From Ruminococcus sp. (GTDB lineage Bacteria; Bacillota; Clostridia; Oscillospirales; Ruminococcaceae): a stretch of DNA of 64,000 nt. The notes beneath the pieces are model-generated. The model saw only the letters and a program-made list of their open reading frames with translations. It made no database searches and was not told the origin of the DNA. The stretch spans positions 1 through 64,000 of the forward strand of contig JAFYUM010000033.1 in the NCBI GenBank assembly GCA_017558505.1. Direction: 5' to 3'. The translations under genes and the position numbers were made by a program. Positions 17,224 through 26,009 of the stretch are shown here, one piece after another. How positions within the stretch are numbered: the stretch's first letter is position 1; every line of letters begins with the position of its first letter.

Positions 17224-18135
17224 ATGACGGAACGTACAAGCTTTGAGCTTATAGCTGAATATCTGCCTGAAAAAATCAGACTGCCTTTTCTGGCGGTAAA
17301 ACTGTTCGAAAGGGAGCATATAACCGAACTTCGGCTAAATTCGGGAAGAGCGGCTGCATTGATTTATCCTGACAGAGTGGTGTATCTCACAAAATGCGGA
17401 CTCACCGCAAATCCAAATAATACAGCTGTTGTGAAGGTACTGCCTGCGGATATTGAAGCTGTGATGAACTCTTTGTCACATTATTCCTTCCACAGCTGTG
17501 AAAATCAGCTTCGTGAGGGCGTTTTTGTACTGCGGGGAGGTGTGCGTGTAGGGTTGTCGGGTAGATATAATAGTGTGGGACAGCTTACGGATATAACGGG
17601 GCTGAATTTTCGTATATCAAGGAATATTATTGGCTGCGGTGAGAAAGTATATTCAGTTTTGCGGGAAAGCAATTGCGGTATTGTTATCTGTGGCGGTGTG
17701 AATTCTGGAAAGACTACAATATTGCGTGATTTGTGCAGGCTTACAGGTAATCGTGAGAAAGTCGCCCTTATTGATGAACGGAATGAAATTGCATGTACAG
17801 AGGGCGGGATAATTCATAACGATGTGGGAGTTCTTACAAATGTTCTGACAGGCTGTACAAGGGCAAAGGGGATAATTTCCGCAGTTCGCACACTTTCTCC
17901 CGACTACATATTCTGCGATGAAATTTCAACATCTGAAGATTCAGCAGCAATTCTTGGGAGTATAGGTTGTGGAGTGAAATTCTGTGCAACTGTACACGGT
18001 GGAAGCTTCCGCGAGATGTGCAGTCGGCCAATTATGCGACAGTTGTTGAAAAAGGGCGTATTTGGTTATGCTGTTATACTCCGTGGGGGACGGGATGTCG
18101 GTAAAATTGAGGAAATCAGGAGGCTTGAGGAATGA
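17224..18135 (+). CDS. spoIIIAA: Stage III sporulation protein AA
   Basis: 303 residues from ATG 17224; AAAGGAG eight bases upstream supports this start over one at 17185. SpoIIIAA is the secretion-type ATPase of the SpoIIIA-SpoIIQ channel between mother cell and forespore. Visible features: ITELRLNSG near the N-terminus, the HSCENQLREGVFVLRGGVR region, the Walker A loop GGVNSGKTTILRDL and Walker B IFCDEIST. The Walker A begins GGVNSGKT instead of the more usual GPPGSGKT but keeps the essential GKT. It heads an eight-gene operon with overlapping junctions. Confidence 0.95.
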   Translation: MTERTSFELIAEYLPEKIRLPFLAVKLFEREHITELRLNSGRAAALIYPDRVVYLTKCGLTANPNNTAVVKVLPADIEAVMNSLSHYSFHSCENQLREGVFVLRGGVRVGLSGRYNSVGQLTDITGLNFRISRNIIGCGEKVYSVLRESNCGIVICGGVNSGKTTILRDLCRLTGNREKVALIDERNEIACTEGGIIHNDVGVLTNVLTGCTRAKGIISAVRTLSPDYIFCDEISTSEDSAAILGSIGCGVKFCATVHGGSFREMCSRPIMRQLLKKGVFGYAVILRGGRDVGKIEEIRRLEE

Positions 18136-18638
18136 TGTTACGGGTTGTGGCGGCATTGATTTTTACTGCTTTAGGTGGATTTATCGGCTATTCCCTTGCT
18201 GACAGACTCCGTGAGGCAAAGAGGGTTTGCGGAAGTATAAAGCATTTGTTTCATACAGCTGAGTTTATAATATGCCGCCGTGGTGAGGACGTATACAGCT
18301 TCTGCCGCAGTCTGAAAGGGGACAAACAGTTATCCTGTCTTGGGTTTATTAAGTTTTTACCTGATGAGTACAGATTTGGTGAGGATTTCCACAGACAATG
18401 GGAAAATGCAATTGATAAGGGTTTTTGCGGAAATTCAGAGGAAAGAGAATTGCTTATGAGATTCGGTGAAATTCTTGGCAGAAGTGATTCGGCTGCACAG
18501 CTTAAAGCGATACAAAATCTTGAAAGAGAGCTTGAAGCCGTTGAAAATCTACGTAATGAGGCACTTCTGAAAAAGGGCAGGTTTTATCGTGGTACAGGCA
18601 TTTTATTCGGTATTATGGCAGGAATACTTGTACTGTAA
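18132..18638 (+). CDS. spoIIIAB: Stage III sporulation protein AB
   Basis: 168 residues. Hydrophobic ends (residues 1-22 and the last 18) bracket a helical soluble region, as in SpoIIIAB, which has a GspF-like fold and anchors the channel in the mother-cell membrane. Start overlaps the spoIIIAA stop; AGGAGG lies eight bases upstream. Confidence 0.92.
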   Translation: MMLRVVAALIFTALGGFIGYSLADRLREAKRVCGSIKHLFHTAEFIICRRGEDVYSFCRSLKGDKQLSCLGFIKFLPDEYRFGEDFHRQWENAIDKGFCGNSEERELLMRFGEILGRSDSAAQLKAIQNLERELEAVENLRNEALLKKGRFYRGTGILFGIMAGILVL

Positions 18639-18650
18639 AGGGGTGTAGGA

Positions 18651-18845
18651 ATGGATATAGATCTTATTTTTAAAATCGCAGGGACAGGTATAATTGTTGC
18701 AGTTCTCAATCTGGTGCTGAAACGCGCAGAGCGTGAGGAGCAAGCAATGATGACTACCCTTGCAGGGCTTATCGTGGTGCTTATGCTGATTGTAGAGGAA
18801 ATTGCAGGACTGTTTGAAACAGTGAAAACGGTGTTCGGCCTATGA
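18651..18845 (+). CDS. spoIIIAC: Stage III sporulation protein AC
   Basis: 64 residues with two membrane helices (IIFKIAGTGIIVAVLNLVL-like and MMTTLAGLIVVLMLIVEEIA), matching the small SpoIIIAC channel component in size and position. It overlaps spoIIIAD by four bases (ATGA). Confidence 0.92.
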   Translation: MDIDLIFKIAGTGIIVAVLNLVLKRAEREEQAMMTTLAGLIVVLMLIVEEIAGLFETVKTVFGL

Positions 18846-19231
18846 TTGACAGAAGCTTTGTAACCGCATCTTTTTGCCTGTGTTCAGCCATTCTTGCAGT
18901 AATTCTCCGGCAGTACTGTCGTGAACAGTCTATGCTTCTTGCCATAGCCGCCTGTACAATAATAATGGGCAGTTTTGCTGCTTTTGCCTCTCCGGTAATG
19001 AGGGAACTGCGAGATATCTTCACTGCCGCAGGGGTGTCCGATAGCTATCTTTCGCTGATTTATAAAGGTGCTGCAATTTGTATCGTCACACGTATAACCT
19101 CCGAGCTTTGCCGTGACAGCGGAGAGGGAGCAATTGCATCGGCGGCGGAGCTGTGGGGCAGGGGAGCAGTTACTCTCCTTAGCCTGCCTTTGGTCAAGGC
19201 TGTACTTGAACAGATTAATCAACTTATGTAG
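18842..19231 (+). CDS. spoIIIAD: Stage III sporulation protein AD
   Basis: 129 residues with several membrane segments and the conserved KGAAICIVTRITSELCRD region, followed by EGAIASAAELWGRGAVTLL, typical of SpoIIIAD. It lies between AC and AE as in other sporeformers. Confidence 0.92.
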   Translation: MIDRSFVTASFCLCSAILAVILRQYCREQSMLLAIAACTIIMGSFAAFASPVMRELRDIFTAAGVSDSYLSLIYKGAAICIVTRITSELCRDSGEGAIASAAELWGRGAVTLLSLPLVKAVLEQINQLM

Positions 19232-19238
19232 GTGGGCT

Positions 19239-20321
19239 ATGAGATATATTTTTACTACTGTTTTATCCTTGCTGCTGATTTTTTTGGGGATATCGCCTTT
19301 AGCCTCCTGTGCATCTGAAACATATGATTATGCATCGGAAATTACCGAGGAGCTTGATGGTATTTTCTCCGATTATGATACTGGAATTGAACTTTCTGAC
19401 ATGGATGACCTATCAATAGAAAACATCTGGAGAGATGTATGGAACGGATTTATATCAAGGATTTCTGCTCCCGCAAAGCTTTTGTCATCAGTTTTTCTTG
19501 TTATTGTCTTTGCCGCAGTTATGAAATCGGCGACTGATACCAAAGACGAAATATTCAATATAGTCTGTGTAATTGCGTCAGTTATAGTAATACTTCCGCA
19601 GTTGACAGAAGTCTATGGGGAACTGCTTGGTGCAGTACAGAAAATGGGAGGATTTATATCGGTGTATGTTCCGGTATTATCAGGAATATCTGTTGCCTGC
19701 GGTGGATTTTCTACGGCTGGAGTCTGTCATATGCTGCTTCTTGCTGCTTCGGAGGTCATTGTAAGGCTGTCTGAAAGCTATCTTCTTCCCATACTTGGCA
19801 TAACAGCTTCTATGGGTGCGGCAGGGAGTATATTCCCCAATACCTCTCTTGAAAGCATAGTAAATCTGCTGAAGAAAACGGTTACATGGGCTATATCTGT
19901 AACAATGACACTTTTTTCGGGATTTGTCGCATTAAAGTGCACCATAACGGGCAGAGCGGACGGTGCGGCGGTGAAAACAGCAAAAATGCTTGTATCGGGG
20001 TTTGTGCCTATCGTGGGTGGTGCAGTTTCCGACGCATATTCAACTGTAAAAGGCAGTTTTGAGGTAATCGGCGGAACAGTAGGCGTAGCAGGAATTATAG
20101 CCATAGCTGTGGTTATAATTCCTACTCTGCTTGAACTTCTGGTGTACCGTTTTGTAATGTGGGCAGGCAGTGCGGCGGCTGATGTTTTCGGCTCGGATTC
20201 TATATCAAAGCTTCTTAAATGTATCGACAGCGGATTTGCCATTGCACAATGCGTCCTCATATGCTACTCTGTAATATTTATCCTCTGTACCGCCATACTT
20301 ATGAAAACATTCGGAGGGTGA
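19239..20321 (+). CDS. spoIIIAE: Stage III sporulation protein AE
   Basis: 360 residues from ATG 19239; a longer frame upstream overlaps spoIIIAD and lacks a suitable ribosome-binding site. An N-terminal signal-like segment precedes a soluble stretch and about seven or eight membrane helices, the layout of SpoIIIAE, the large polytopic subunit of the forespore channel. Seven bases separate it from spoIIIAD. Confidence 0.92.
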   Translation: MRYIFTTVLSLLLIFLGISPLASCASETYDYASEITEELDGIFSDYDTGIELSDMDDLSIENIWRDVWNGFISRISAPAKLLSSVFLVIVFAAVMKSATDTKDEIFNIVCVIASVIVILPQLTEVYGELLGAVQKMGGFISVYVPVLSGISVACGGFSTAGVCHMLLLAASEVIVRLSESYLLPILGITASMGAAGSIFPNTSLESIVNLLKKTVTWAISVTMTLFSGFVALKCTITGRADGAAVKTAKMLVSGFVPIVGGAVSDAYSTVKGSFEVIGGTVGVAGIIAIAVVIIPTLLELLVYRFVMWAGSAAADVFGSDSISKLLKCIDSGFAIAQCVLICYSVIFILCTAILMKTFGG

Positions 20322-20324
20322 GCC

Positions 20325-20786
20325 ATGGAAAGCATAAAATCAACGGTTATGGCGATATGTGCTGTATGTGCTGCAAGGAGTGTTATAGGCGGCATTTTGT
20401 CCGAATCGAAATTGAAATCGGGGGTTATCATCATGCTTGATTTGTTTCTTGCTCTTACAATGATAACGCCTTTTGCACAGGGAACAATTGAATTCGAATT
20501 GCCCGATTTAGGAGATTTCAGCTATACTTCCGCTGACCTCGAACACGACAGCTATGCCGCCGCAGTAAAGGAACAGACGGAGGAAAATATTAATTCTGTT
20601 CTTGAACAGCAATTTCAAAGTGCAGGGATAAATTATACATCAGTTGAAACAAATGTTAATATTTCAGCGGATTACAGCATATCTATTAGTAGTGTGACGA
20701 TAATGGCGGAGGATTACACAGCTGCGGCTCTTATAGTAAAAAGCAGTCTTGGAATGGAAACGGAGGTTATAAATGGAAATTGTTGA
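20325..20786 (+). CDS. spoIIIAF: Stage III sporulation protein AF
   Basis: 153 residues. Two N-terminal membrane segments (about 1-25 and 33-53) are followed by a soluble C-terminal domain with the SpoIIIAF-type alternating strand-helix pattern. CGGAGGGTGAGCC gives a strong ribosome-binding site. Confidence 0.88.
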   Translation: MESIKSTVMAICAVCAARSVIGGILSESKLKSGVIIMLDLFLALTMITPFAQGTIEFELPDLGDFSYTSADLEHDSYAAAVKEQTEENINSVLEQQFQSAGINYTSVETNVNISADYSISISSVTIMAEDYTAAALIVKSSLGMETEVINGNC

Positions 20787-21294
20787 AAAACTAAAGGAAA
20801 TTGCAGGTAATAAGCGTTCAGCCGCAGGAATTTTCCTGCTTGGGGCGGCAGGTGTTTTTCTTCTTATTCTGTCGGGCTTTTTTGACGGCGGAGATGAAGC
20901 TGAAATCGTTGAAGTAAAGCCATATACTGACGTTGCACAGAGCTTTTGCAGGGAAAGCGAGGAAAGACTTGAAGCCTTTCTGGAAAATATTGAAGGGGCA
21001 GGTGAGGTTGAGGTATATCTTACTGTAGCTTCGGGGGAAAGGTATATTTATGCCTCCGAAAAAAAGCTTACCGAATCGGAAAATAAACGGGATTCGGAGG
21101 AAAAATTCGTCCTTGTGGGAGGGAGCGGCAGCCGTGAGCCCCTTGTGGAAACGGTGCGGACTCCCGAAATTACAGGGGCGGTGATTATATGCAGAGGCTG
21201 CAGCAGTCCTGTTGTTGAAGAACGTATGTACAAAGCGGCATCGGCAGCACTGGGACTTCCTACGGCGGATATTTATGTAACGACAATGAAATAA
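20773..21294 (+). CDS. spoIIIAG: Stage III sporulation protein AG
   Basis: 173 residues. One membrane helix (about residues 17-37) and an EscJ/PrgK-like ring-building domain with IEGAGEVEVYLTVASG and the C-terminal region ITGAVIICRGC...AASAALGLPTADIYVTTMK. SpoIIIAG forms the large ring of the channel. The start overlaps spoIIIAF by 14 bases. Confidence 0.93.
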   Translation: MEIVEKLKEIAGNKRSAAGIFLLGAAGVFLLILSGFFDGGDEAEIVEVKPYTDVAQSFCRESEERLEAFLENIEGAGEVEVYLTVASGERYIYASEKKLTESENKRDSEEKFVLVGGSGSREPLVETVRTPEITGAVIICRGCSSPVVEERMYKAASAALGLPTADIYVTTMK

Positions 21295-21306
21295 GGAGCA
21301 GATATT

Positions 21307-21873
21307 ATGAAAAAGCCAACAATGATTATAGGAAAAAAGCAGATTATCATGTCATGTCTTACGCTTATGCTTGCTACTGCGGTATACATAAACTATGTAA
21401 CAGCACCGGATACGGTGAAAAATAACGATACAGCAAGCGTTGCGGAAATGGGCGACACTGAAAACTACGGTGAAACTGAATTTGTAAATGCAGATATAGC
21501 TGATATAAGTGCAGAGCCTGCATCAGCCGATTATTTTGCACAGGCACGCCTTGACAAGATGAACAATCGTGACGAGGCAGTGCAGACCTTGCAGACGATT
21601 ATCGGCGGCGGTGACCTTACAGAGGAAGAAATGGTGGTGAATGCCATTGACGCTGTAGAGGTTTCAAAGCTTATTGAATCAGAGGGTACAATCGAATCTC
21701 TTGTAAAAGCACAGGGCTTCGAGGACTGCGTTGCATACCTTGACGGCGAAACTGCAAAGGTTGTAATCAAGACAGAGGGACTTGATAAGGCACAGGCAGC
21801 CTCTGTAAAGGATATTATTTTAAGCGAAAGTGATGTTTCTGCAGAAAATATCAGAATTTTTGAGGTAAAGTAG
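21307..21873 (+). CDS. spoIIIAH: Stage III sporulation protein AH
   Basis: 188 residues, last gene of the operon. A membrane helix (about 11-30), an acidic linker and a C-terminal EscJ-like domain (from YFAQARLDKMNNRDEAVQTL) match SpoIIIAH, which pairs with SpoIIQ across the intermembrane space. No clear terminator follows before the next promoter. Confidence 0.94.
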   Translation: MKKPTMIIGKKQIIMSCLTLMLATAVYINYVTAPDTVKNNDTASVAEMGDTENYGETEFVNADIADISAEPASADYFAQARLDKMNNRDEAVQTLQTIIGGGDLTEEEMVVNAIDAVEVSKLIESEGTIESLVKAQGFEDCVAYLDGETAKVVIKTEGLDKAQAASVKDIILSESDVSAENIRIFEVK

Positions 21874-21902
21874 TTGAAATCTTGTGAATTATTTGGTATA
21901 AT
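21874..21902 (+). promoter_or_regulatory. Promoter of asp23-nusB operon
   Basis: TTGAAA and TATAAT separated by 17 bp, starting immediately after the spoIIIAH stop. Confidence 0.8.
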
Positions 21903-21986
21903 ATAAGAGTGAAGATATATGCAGTTAATTGATTAAATTTGATAACTGTATATATCGAATAAATCCTTTAAACAGGAGGTAGAAAA

Positions 21987-22319
21987 ATGGACAATGTTAA
22001 AAAGGCTTCTTCGGGAGCATTGAAAATTTCAGAAGATGTTATTATCACCGTGGCAAAGCTTGCGGCACTTGATGTAAAAGGTGTGGCAGGACTCAGCGGC
22101 GAAGTAAATAAACTCAGCAAGCTGAAACAGAATGGACCTATTAAGGTTAAAGTATATGAAGATGTTGCGGCTCTTGATATAAAGATAAAGGTGAAAAGCG
22201 GAGTCAAGACAATTCAGGTTGCACAGGATGTTCAGTCTGCTGTAAAGGAAAGCATTCAGACAATGACAGGTGTAGCCGTTGCAAGAGTTAATGTAATCGT
22301 TGACGGTGTTGTATATTAA
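21987..22319 (+). CDS. Asp23/Gls24 family envelope protein (YqhY-like)
   Basis: 110 residues. The sequence KISEDVIITVAKLAALDVKG, VKVYEDVAALDIKIKVKSG and the C-terminal TGVAVARVNVIVDGVVY are standard Asp23/Gls24 features. Position directly upstream of nusB is that of B. subtilis yqhY, whose loss disturbs fatty acid metabolism. AGGAGG precedes the ATG. Confidence 0.93.
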   Translation: MDNVKKASSGALKISEDVIITVAKLAALDVKGVAGLSGEVNKLSKLKQNGPIKVKVYEDVAALDIKIKVKSGVKTIQVAQDVQSAVKESIQTMTGVAVARVNVIVDGVVY

Positions 22320-22341
22320 AAGAAAAGATTGGAGAAAACAG

Positions 22342-22755
22342 ATGACAAGAAGTGAAATAAGAGATAGTGCATTCAAGCTTGTATTTGAGCAGCTTCTCAG
22401 AGATGACAATATCGAGGAGCTTTATGAAATTGCAGAGGAAATTGAGGAAATTACCGTCAATGACGACGTGAAGAAAATCGTTGACGGTACACTTGCTCAC
22501 GCAGAGGAGCTTGACGGCATAATTGAAAGCTACAGTAAATCCCGTAAGCTTGCAAGAATTTCCAAGCTCAACCACGCAATATTGAGAATTGCTGTATATG
22601 AGTGCCTTTACGATGAAAAGACACCCGATAATGCTGCTATAAGCGAGGCTATCAAGCTTGCGGGTATGTATACATACCGTGAAGATGTAAACTTTATAAA
22701 CGGTGTACTGGGTGCATTCTCCCGTGATCGTGTAAAGGAACAGGAAAATGCCTGA
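22342..22755 (+). CDS. nusB: Transcription antitermination factor NusB
   Basis: 137 residues from ATG 22342 (MTRSEIRDSAFKLVFEQLL); an upstream frame start overlaps the preceding gene and lacks a ribosome-binding site. The all-helical protein has the conserved ISKLNHAILRIAVYECLY and INEAIKLA-type (ISEAIKLAGMYTYREDVNFINGVL) segments. NusB binds boxA RNA with NusE (S10) and supports rRNA transcription. It overlaps the next gene by eight bases. Confidence 0.94.
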   Translation: MTRSEIRDSAFKLVFEQLLRDDNIEELYEIAEEIEEITVNDDVKKIVDGTLAHAEELDGIIESYSKSRKLARISKLNHAILRIAVYECLYDEKTPDNAAISEAIKLAGMYTYREDVNFINGVLGAFSRDRVKEQENA

Positions 22756-23692
22756 ATACCTTGGTATAGATACAAGCAATTATACCACATCTGCGGCGGT
22801 ATATATCAGTGAGGAAAATCGCATAATACAGCGGAAAAAGCTTTTACCCGTAAAAAGCGGAGCACTTGGGCTTCGTCAGAGTGACGCTGTTTTTCATCAC
22901 ACAAAGCAGCTCCCCGATATGATAGAGGGGCTGTTTGCGGAAAATGAAATAGGAAAGATTACAGCGGCGGCGGCTTCGGCACGTCCGAGGAATATCGAGG
23001 GCTCATATATGCCCTGTTTTCTCTGCGGAGAGGGTTTTGTACGCTCTTATGCGGCTATTGAAAAAATCCCCATGTATACAACATCTCATCAGGTGGGGCA
23101 TATTCTTGCCGCCCTCTATTCAGCGGACAGGCTTGAACTGATAAACGCGCCGTTTATCGCCTTTCACGTAAGCGGCGGAACTACCGACTGCCTTTTATGC
23201 GAACCCGATGATGAATTAGTCGTAAAAATCAGCACAATTGCCACCTCCCTTGACCTTAACGGGGGACAGGCGGTTGACCGTGTGGGCCTTATGCTGGGAC
23301 TTGATTTTCCATGCGGTATTGAGCTTGAAAAGCTTGCTGAAAAAGCCGACAGACATCAGAAAGTGAAAGCTGTTCTGAAAGAGGGAAACTGTTGTCTTTC
23401 GGGAGTTGAAAATAAATGTAAGGCTATGCTTGAAAAGGGGGAAAAACCCGAGAATATTGCGGCATACTGCCTTGATTTTATTGCTGAAACAATTATTTCA
23501 ATGACGGAATATGCCATAGAAAAGCACGGCAGACTGCCTCTTGTGTACGCAGGGGGAGTAATGTCGGATATGCTTATACGTCAGCAGATTATTTCCCGAT
23601 ATGAGGGTGCGTCCTTTGCACAGCCGCAGTTTTCCTGCGATAATGCGGCAGGAACGGCTATATTCGCATATCTGAAAGGGCGTGAGGAATAA
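22748..23692 (+). CDS. TsaD/Kae1-family paralogue
   Basis: 314 residues. The ASKHA fold of TsaD (glycoprotease) is recognisable: GIDTSNYTTSAAV, the metal-binding HQVGH (TsaD has H-x-x-G-H), FHVSGGTTDCLL, DRVGLMLGLDFPCG and the C-terminal VYAGGVMSD. It is shorter and divergent from canonical TsaD, for example in SARPRNIEGSYMPCFLCGE where TsaD has a different loop, so I do not name it tsaD; a canonical copy probably lies elsewhere. It sits between nusB and xseA, one base overlapping the latter. Confidence 0.82.
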   Translation: MPEYLGIDTSNYTTSAAVYISEENRIIQRKKLLPVKSGALGLRQSDAVFHHTKQLPDMIEGLFAENEIGKITAAAASARPRNIEGSYMPCFLCGEGFVRSYAAIEKIPMYTTSHQVGHILAALYSADRLELINAPFIAFHVSGGTTDCLLCEPDDELVVKISTIATSLDLNGGQAVDRVGLMLGLDFPCGIELEKLAEKADRHQKVKAVLKEGNCCLSGVENKCKAMLEKGEKPENIAAYCLDFIAETIISMTEYAIEKHGRLPLVYAGGVMSDMLIRQQIISRYEGASFAQPQFSCDNAAGTAIFAYLKGREE

Positions 23693-24888
23693 TGCCTGTA
23701 ATTACAGTAACACAAGTAAATAAATATATAGCCTCAAAGCTTAAAAGCGACAGGATTTTGCAGGGCATAATGGTAAAGGGCGAGATAACAAATTTCGTCT
23801 GTCACTATAAAAGCGGACACTGCTATTTCTCCTTGAAAGACGCAGAAAGCACGTTGAAAGCTGTTATGTTTGCATCTGTGGCGGCAAGGCTAAAATTTGA
23901 ACCCGAGGACGGTATGGCGGTAGTTGCCGCAGGAAGTATTTCCGCATACGAGCGTGACGGCGTATATCAGCTTTACGTAAACGATATTATCCCCGAGGGT
24001 GCAGGCAAGGAAAGCGTTGCACTTGAACAGCTTAAAAAGAAGCTGGCGGCAGAAGGGATATTTGCACAGGAGCATAAACGCAGTCTGCCATATATGCCGA
24101 AGAAAATCGGCGTTGTGACTTCTCTGAGCGGAGCGGCGGTACAGGACATAATAAACGTGCTGTCAAGGCGGTATCCTCTCTGTGAAATATATGCTGTGGA
24201 TTGTCTTGTACAGGGTGAAGCCGCACCTTTGTCAATATGTCAGGGAATACTAAAGGCTGAATTAGCCGAGTGCGATGTTGTTATCGTAGGCAGAGGCGGC
24301 GGCTCCTCGGAGGATTTGTCCGCATACAATACAGAGGCTGTTGCAAGAGCTGTATATGGCTGTAAAGTCCCTGTTATATCGGCTGTGGGACATGAGGTCG
24401 ATTTTTCCCTTGCCGATCTTGCTGCGGATATGAGAGCACCTACACCCTCGGCGGCGGCAGAGCTTGCGGCTCCCGATATTTTACAGCTTGCCGAAGCAGT
24501 CGCAGCACTGGAAAGACGCTGTGAAAAGGCAGTAACAGCTGCTTTTGAAAGAAAGCTTGCCGTATATAATTCAGTTTCAGCAAGCCTTACGGCACAATCC
24601 CCTGAAAACAAGCTTAAGCTTATGGGAGAAAAGCTTGTAAATCTTGAAAAGCGTGCGGAAACGGCGGCATTACGTAATATCGACAGGCATACAGCTATGC
24701 TTGCAGAAAAGGCGGCAAGGCTTGACGGTTTAAGTCCACTTAAGGTTATGGCGAGAGGATATTCCCTTGTATACAGCGGAGAAAAGCTTGTGAGAAGTTC
24801 TGCTGATTTATCAGTAGGGCAATATGTTGATATGCGTTTTGATAATGGCACGGCAAAAGCTGAAATAATTGAAACAAACGGTGAATGA
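23692..24888 (+). CDS. xseA: Exodeoxyribonuclease VII large subunit
   Basis: 398 residues. N-terminal OB fold (ITVTQVNKYIASKLKSD, GEITNFVCHYKSGHCYFSLK), a catalytic core with VVIVGRGGGSSEDLSAYN and ISAVGHEVDFSLADLAADMR, then a long coiled-coil and the C-terminal DGLSPLKVMARGYSLV. It degrades single-stranded DNA with XseB. The start overlaps the preceding stop by one base, and xseB begins one base after its stop. Confidence 0.97.
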   Translation: MPVITVTQVNKYIASKLKSDRILQGIMVKGEITNFVCHYKSGHCYFSLKDAESTLKAVMFASVAARLKFEPEDGMAVVAAGSISAYERDGVYQLYVNDIIPEGAGKESVALEQLKKKLAAEGIFAQEHKRSLPYMPKKIGVVTSLSGAAVQDIINVLSRRYPLCEIYAVDCLVQGEAAPLSICQGILKAELAECDVVIVGRGGGSSEDLSAYNTEAVARAVYGCKVPVISAVGHEVDFSLADLAADMRAPTPSAAAELAAPDILQLAEAVAALERRCEKAVTAAFERKLAVYNSVSASLTAQSPENKLKLMGEKLVNLEKRAETAALRNIDRHTAMLAEKAARLDGLSPLKVMARGYSLVYSGEKLVRSSADLSVGQYVDMRFDNGTAKAEIIETNGE

Positions 24889-24889
24889 T

Positions 24890-25072
24890 ATGGAAAATAA
24901 CGTATCCTTTGAAGAAAATATGAAGAAGCTTGCGGAAATTGTCGCAGAGCTTGAAAAAGGCGATGTTCCGCTTGAAAAAACAGTTGAGCTGTACGGCGAG
25001 GGCGTGAAGCTTTCAGCTGTATGCAAAAATCAGCTGGATAATGCAAAAATCAAAATAACGGAGGTTAAATAG
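24890..25072 (+). CDS. xseB: Exodeoxyribonuclease VII small subunit
   Basis: 60 residues from ATG 24890. FEENMKKLAEIVAELEKGDV is the XseB signature, followed by PLEKTVELYGEGVKL. It binds the XseA coiled-coil. A longer frame start at 24869 would overlap xseA and lacks a ribosome-binding site. Confidence 0.95.
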   Translation: MENNVSFEENMKKLAEIVAELEKGDVPLEKTVELYGEGVKLSAVCKNQLDNAKIKITEVK

Positions 25073-25074
25073 CT

Positions 25075-25965
25075 ATGAGTAATTTTAATGATACCCTTAA
25101 TCGTTACATAGAGTTCACAGAAAAGGAACTCAAGAATTTCAACAACTACAGCCACGAAAACAGACCACAGGTAAAGCTTATTGACGCAATGAACTATTCT
25201 CTCCGGGCAGGCGGAAAAAGACTCCGTCCCGCACTTGTATATGCTTTTTGTGAGGCGCTTGGCGGAGAAATGGAAACAGCGGTTGCACCTGCTTGTGCTA
25301 TTGAAATGTTACATACCTTTTCGCTTATCCACGATGACCTCCCCGCTATGGATGACGACGATTTCCGAAGAGGAAAACCCTCCTGCCACAAGGCATTTGA
25401 CGAGGCTATGGCTATCCTTGCAGGCGACGCTCTTGCAGTGCTCCCCTTTGAGATTATTGCCGATACACCACACCTCACATCTGACCAGAAGGTGCTGATT
25501 ATATCTGTACTTGCGAACTCAGTAGGCAGAGATGGTATGATAGGCGGTCAGGTAATTGATATGGAAAATGAGAAGTGTGATGTTGTGGATGAAGAAAATC
25601 TTCGCAACCTCTACCGCTGCAAGACAGGTCAGCTTATTGCCGTTTCATGCGTTATGGGTGCAATCTGCGCCGACGCTGAAAACGAAACAATCAGAGCCGC
25701 TGCGGAATATGGTCTCCGTCTTGGTTTTGCTTTTCAGGTTATTGACGATATTCTCGATGTTACAAGTACTACAGAGGAGCTTGGCAAGCCTGTGGGAAGC
25801 GATGAAAAGTGCAACAAGAAAACATACGTTTCACTTTTCGGTATGGAAAAGGCTAAGGAGGCGGCAGACAGAGCAACATCAGAGGCTCTGGAGTGGCTTG
25901 ATGCTATTCCAAACAATGAGTTCCTCATTGAGCTGACGGAAACGCTTCTCAAGCGGAAAAATTAA
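25075..25965 (+). CDS. ispA: Polyprenyl (farnesyl) diphosphate synthase
   Basis: 296 residues. The first Asp-rich motif is DDLPAMDDDDFRRGKP and the second is FQVIDDILD; GGKRLRPALV and the MLHTFSLIHDD context place it with short-chain IspA enzymes, which condense IPP with DMAPP and GPP. It is followed by dxs, so two steps of isoprenoid supply are linked, and by the classical clostridial tlyA-nadK-argR-recN order. Confidence 0.95.
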   Translation: MSNFNDTLNRYIEFTEKELKNFNNYSHENRPQVKLIDAMNYSLRAGGKRLRPALVYAFCEALGGEMETAVAPACAIEMLHTFSLIHDDLPAMDDDDFRRGKPSCHKAFDEAMAILAGDALAVLPFEIIADTPHLTSDQKVLIISVLANSVGRDGMIGGQVIDMENEKCDVVDEENLRNLYRCKTGQLIAVSCVMGAICADAENETIRAAAEYGLRLGFAFQVIDDILDVTSTTEELGKPVGSDEKCNKKTYVSLFGMEKAKEAADRATSEALEWLDAIPNNEFLIELTETLLKRKN

Positions 25966-25975
25966 AAGGAGTTTC

Positions 25976-25998
25976 GGGAAAGGGATATCCCCTTTCCC
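25976..25998 (+). promoter_or_regulatory. GC-rich hairpin before dxs start
   Basis: Perfect nine-bp stem GGGAAAGGG / CCCTTTCCC, five-base loop, ending 11 bases before the dxs ATG. No Shine-Dalgarno lies between it and the start; the nearest one (AAAGGAG near 25966) is upstream of the stem. Confidence 0.7.
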
Positions 25999-26009
25999 AT
26001 AACGATAAA

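Noticed and set aside
24240..25046. 268-residue minus-strand frame
   Set aside because: It lies opposite xseA, is Ser/Ala/Pro-rich and has no family features; an antisense shadow.
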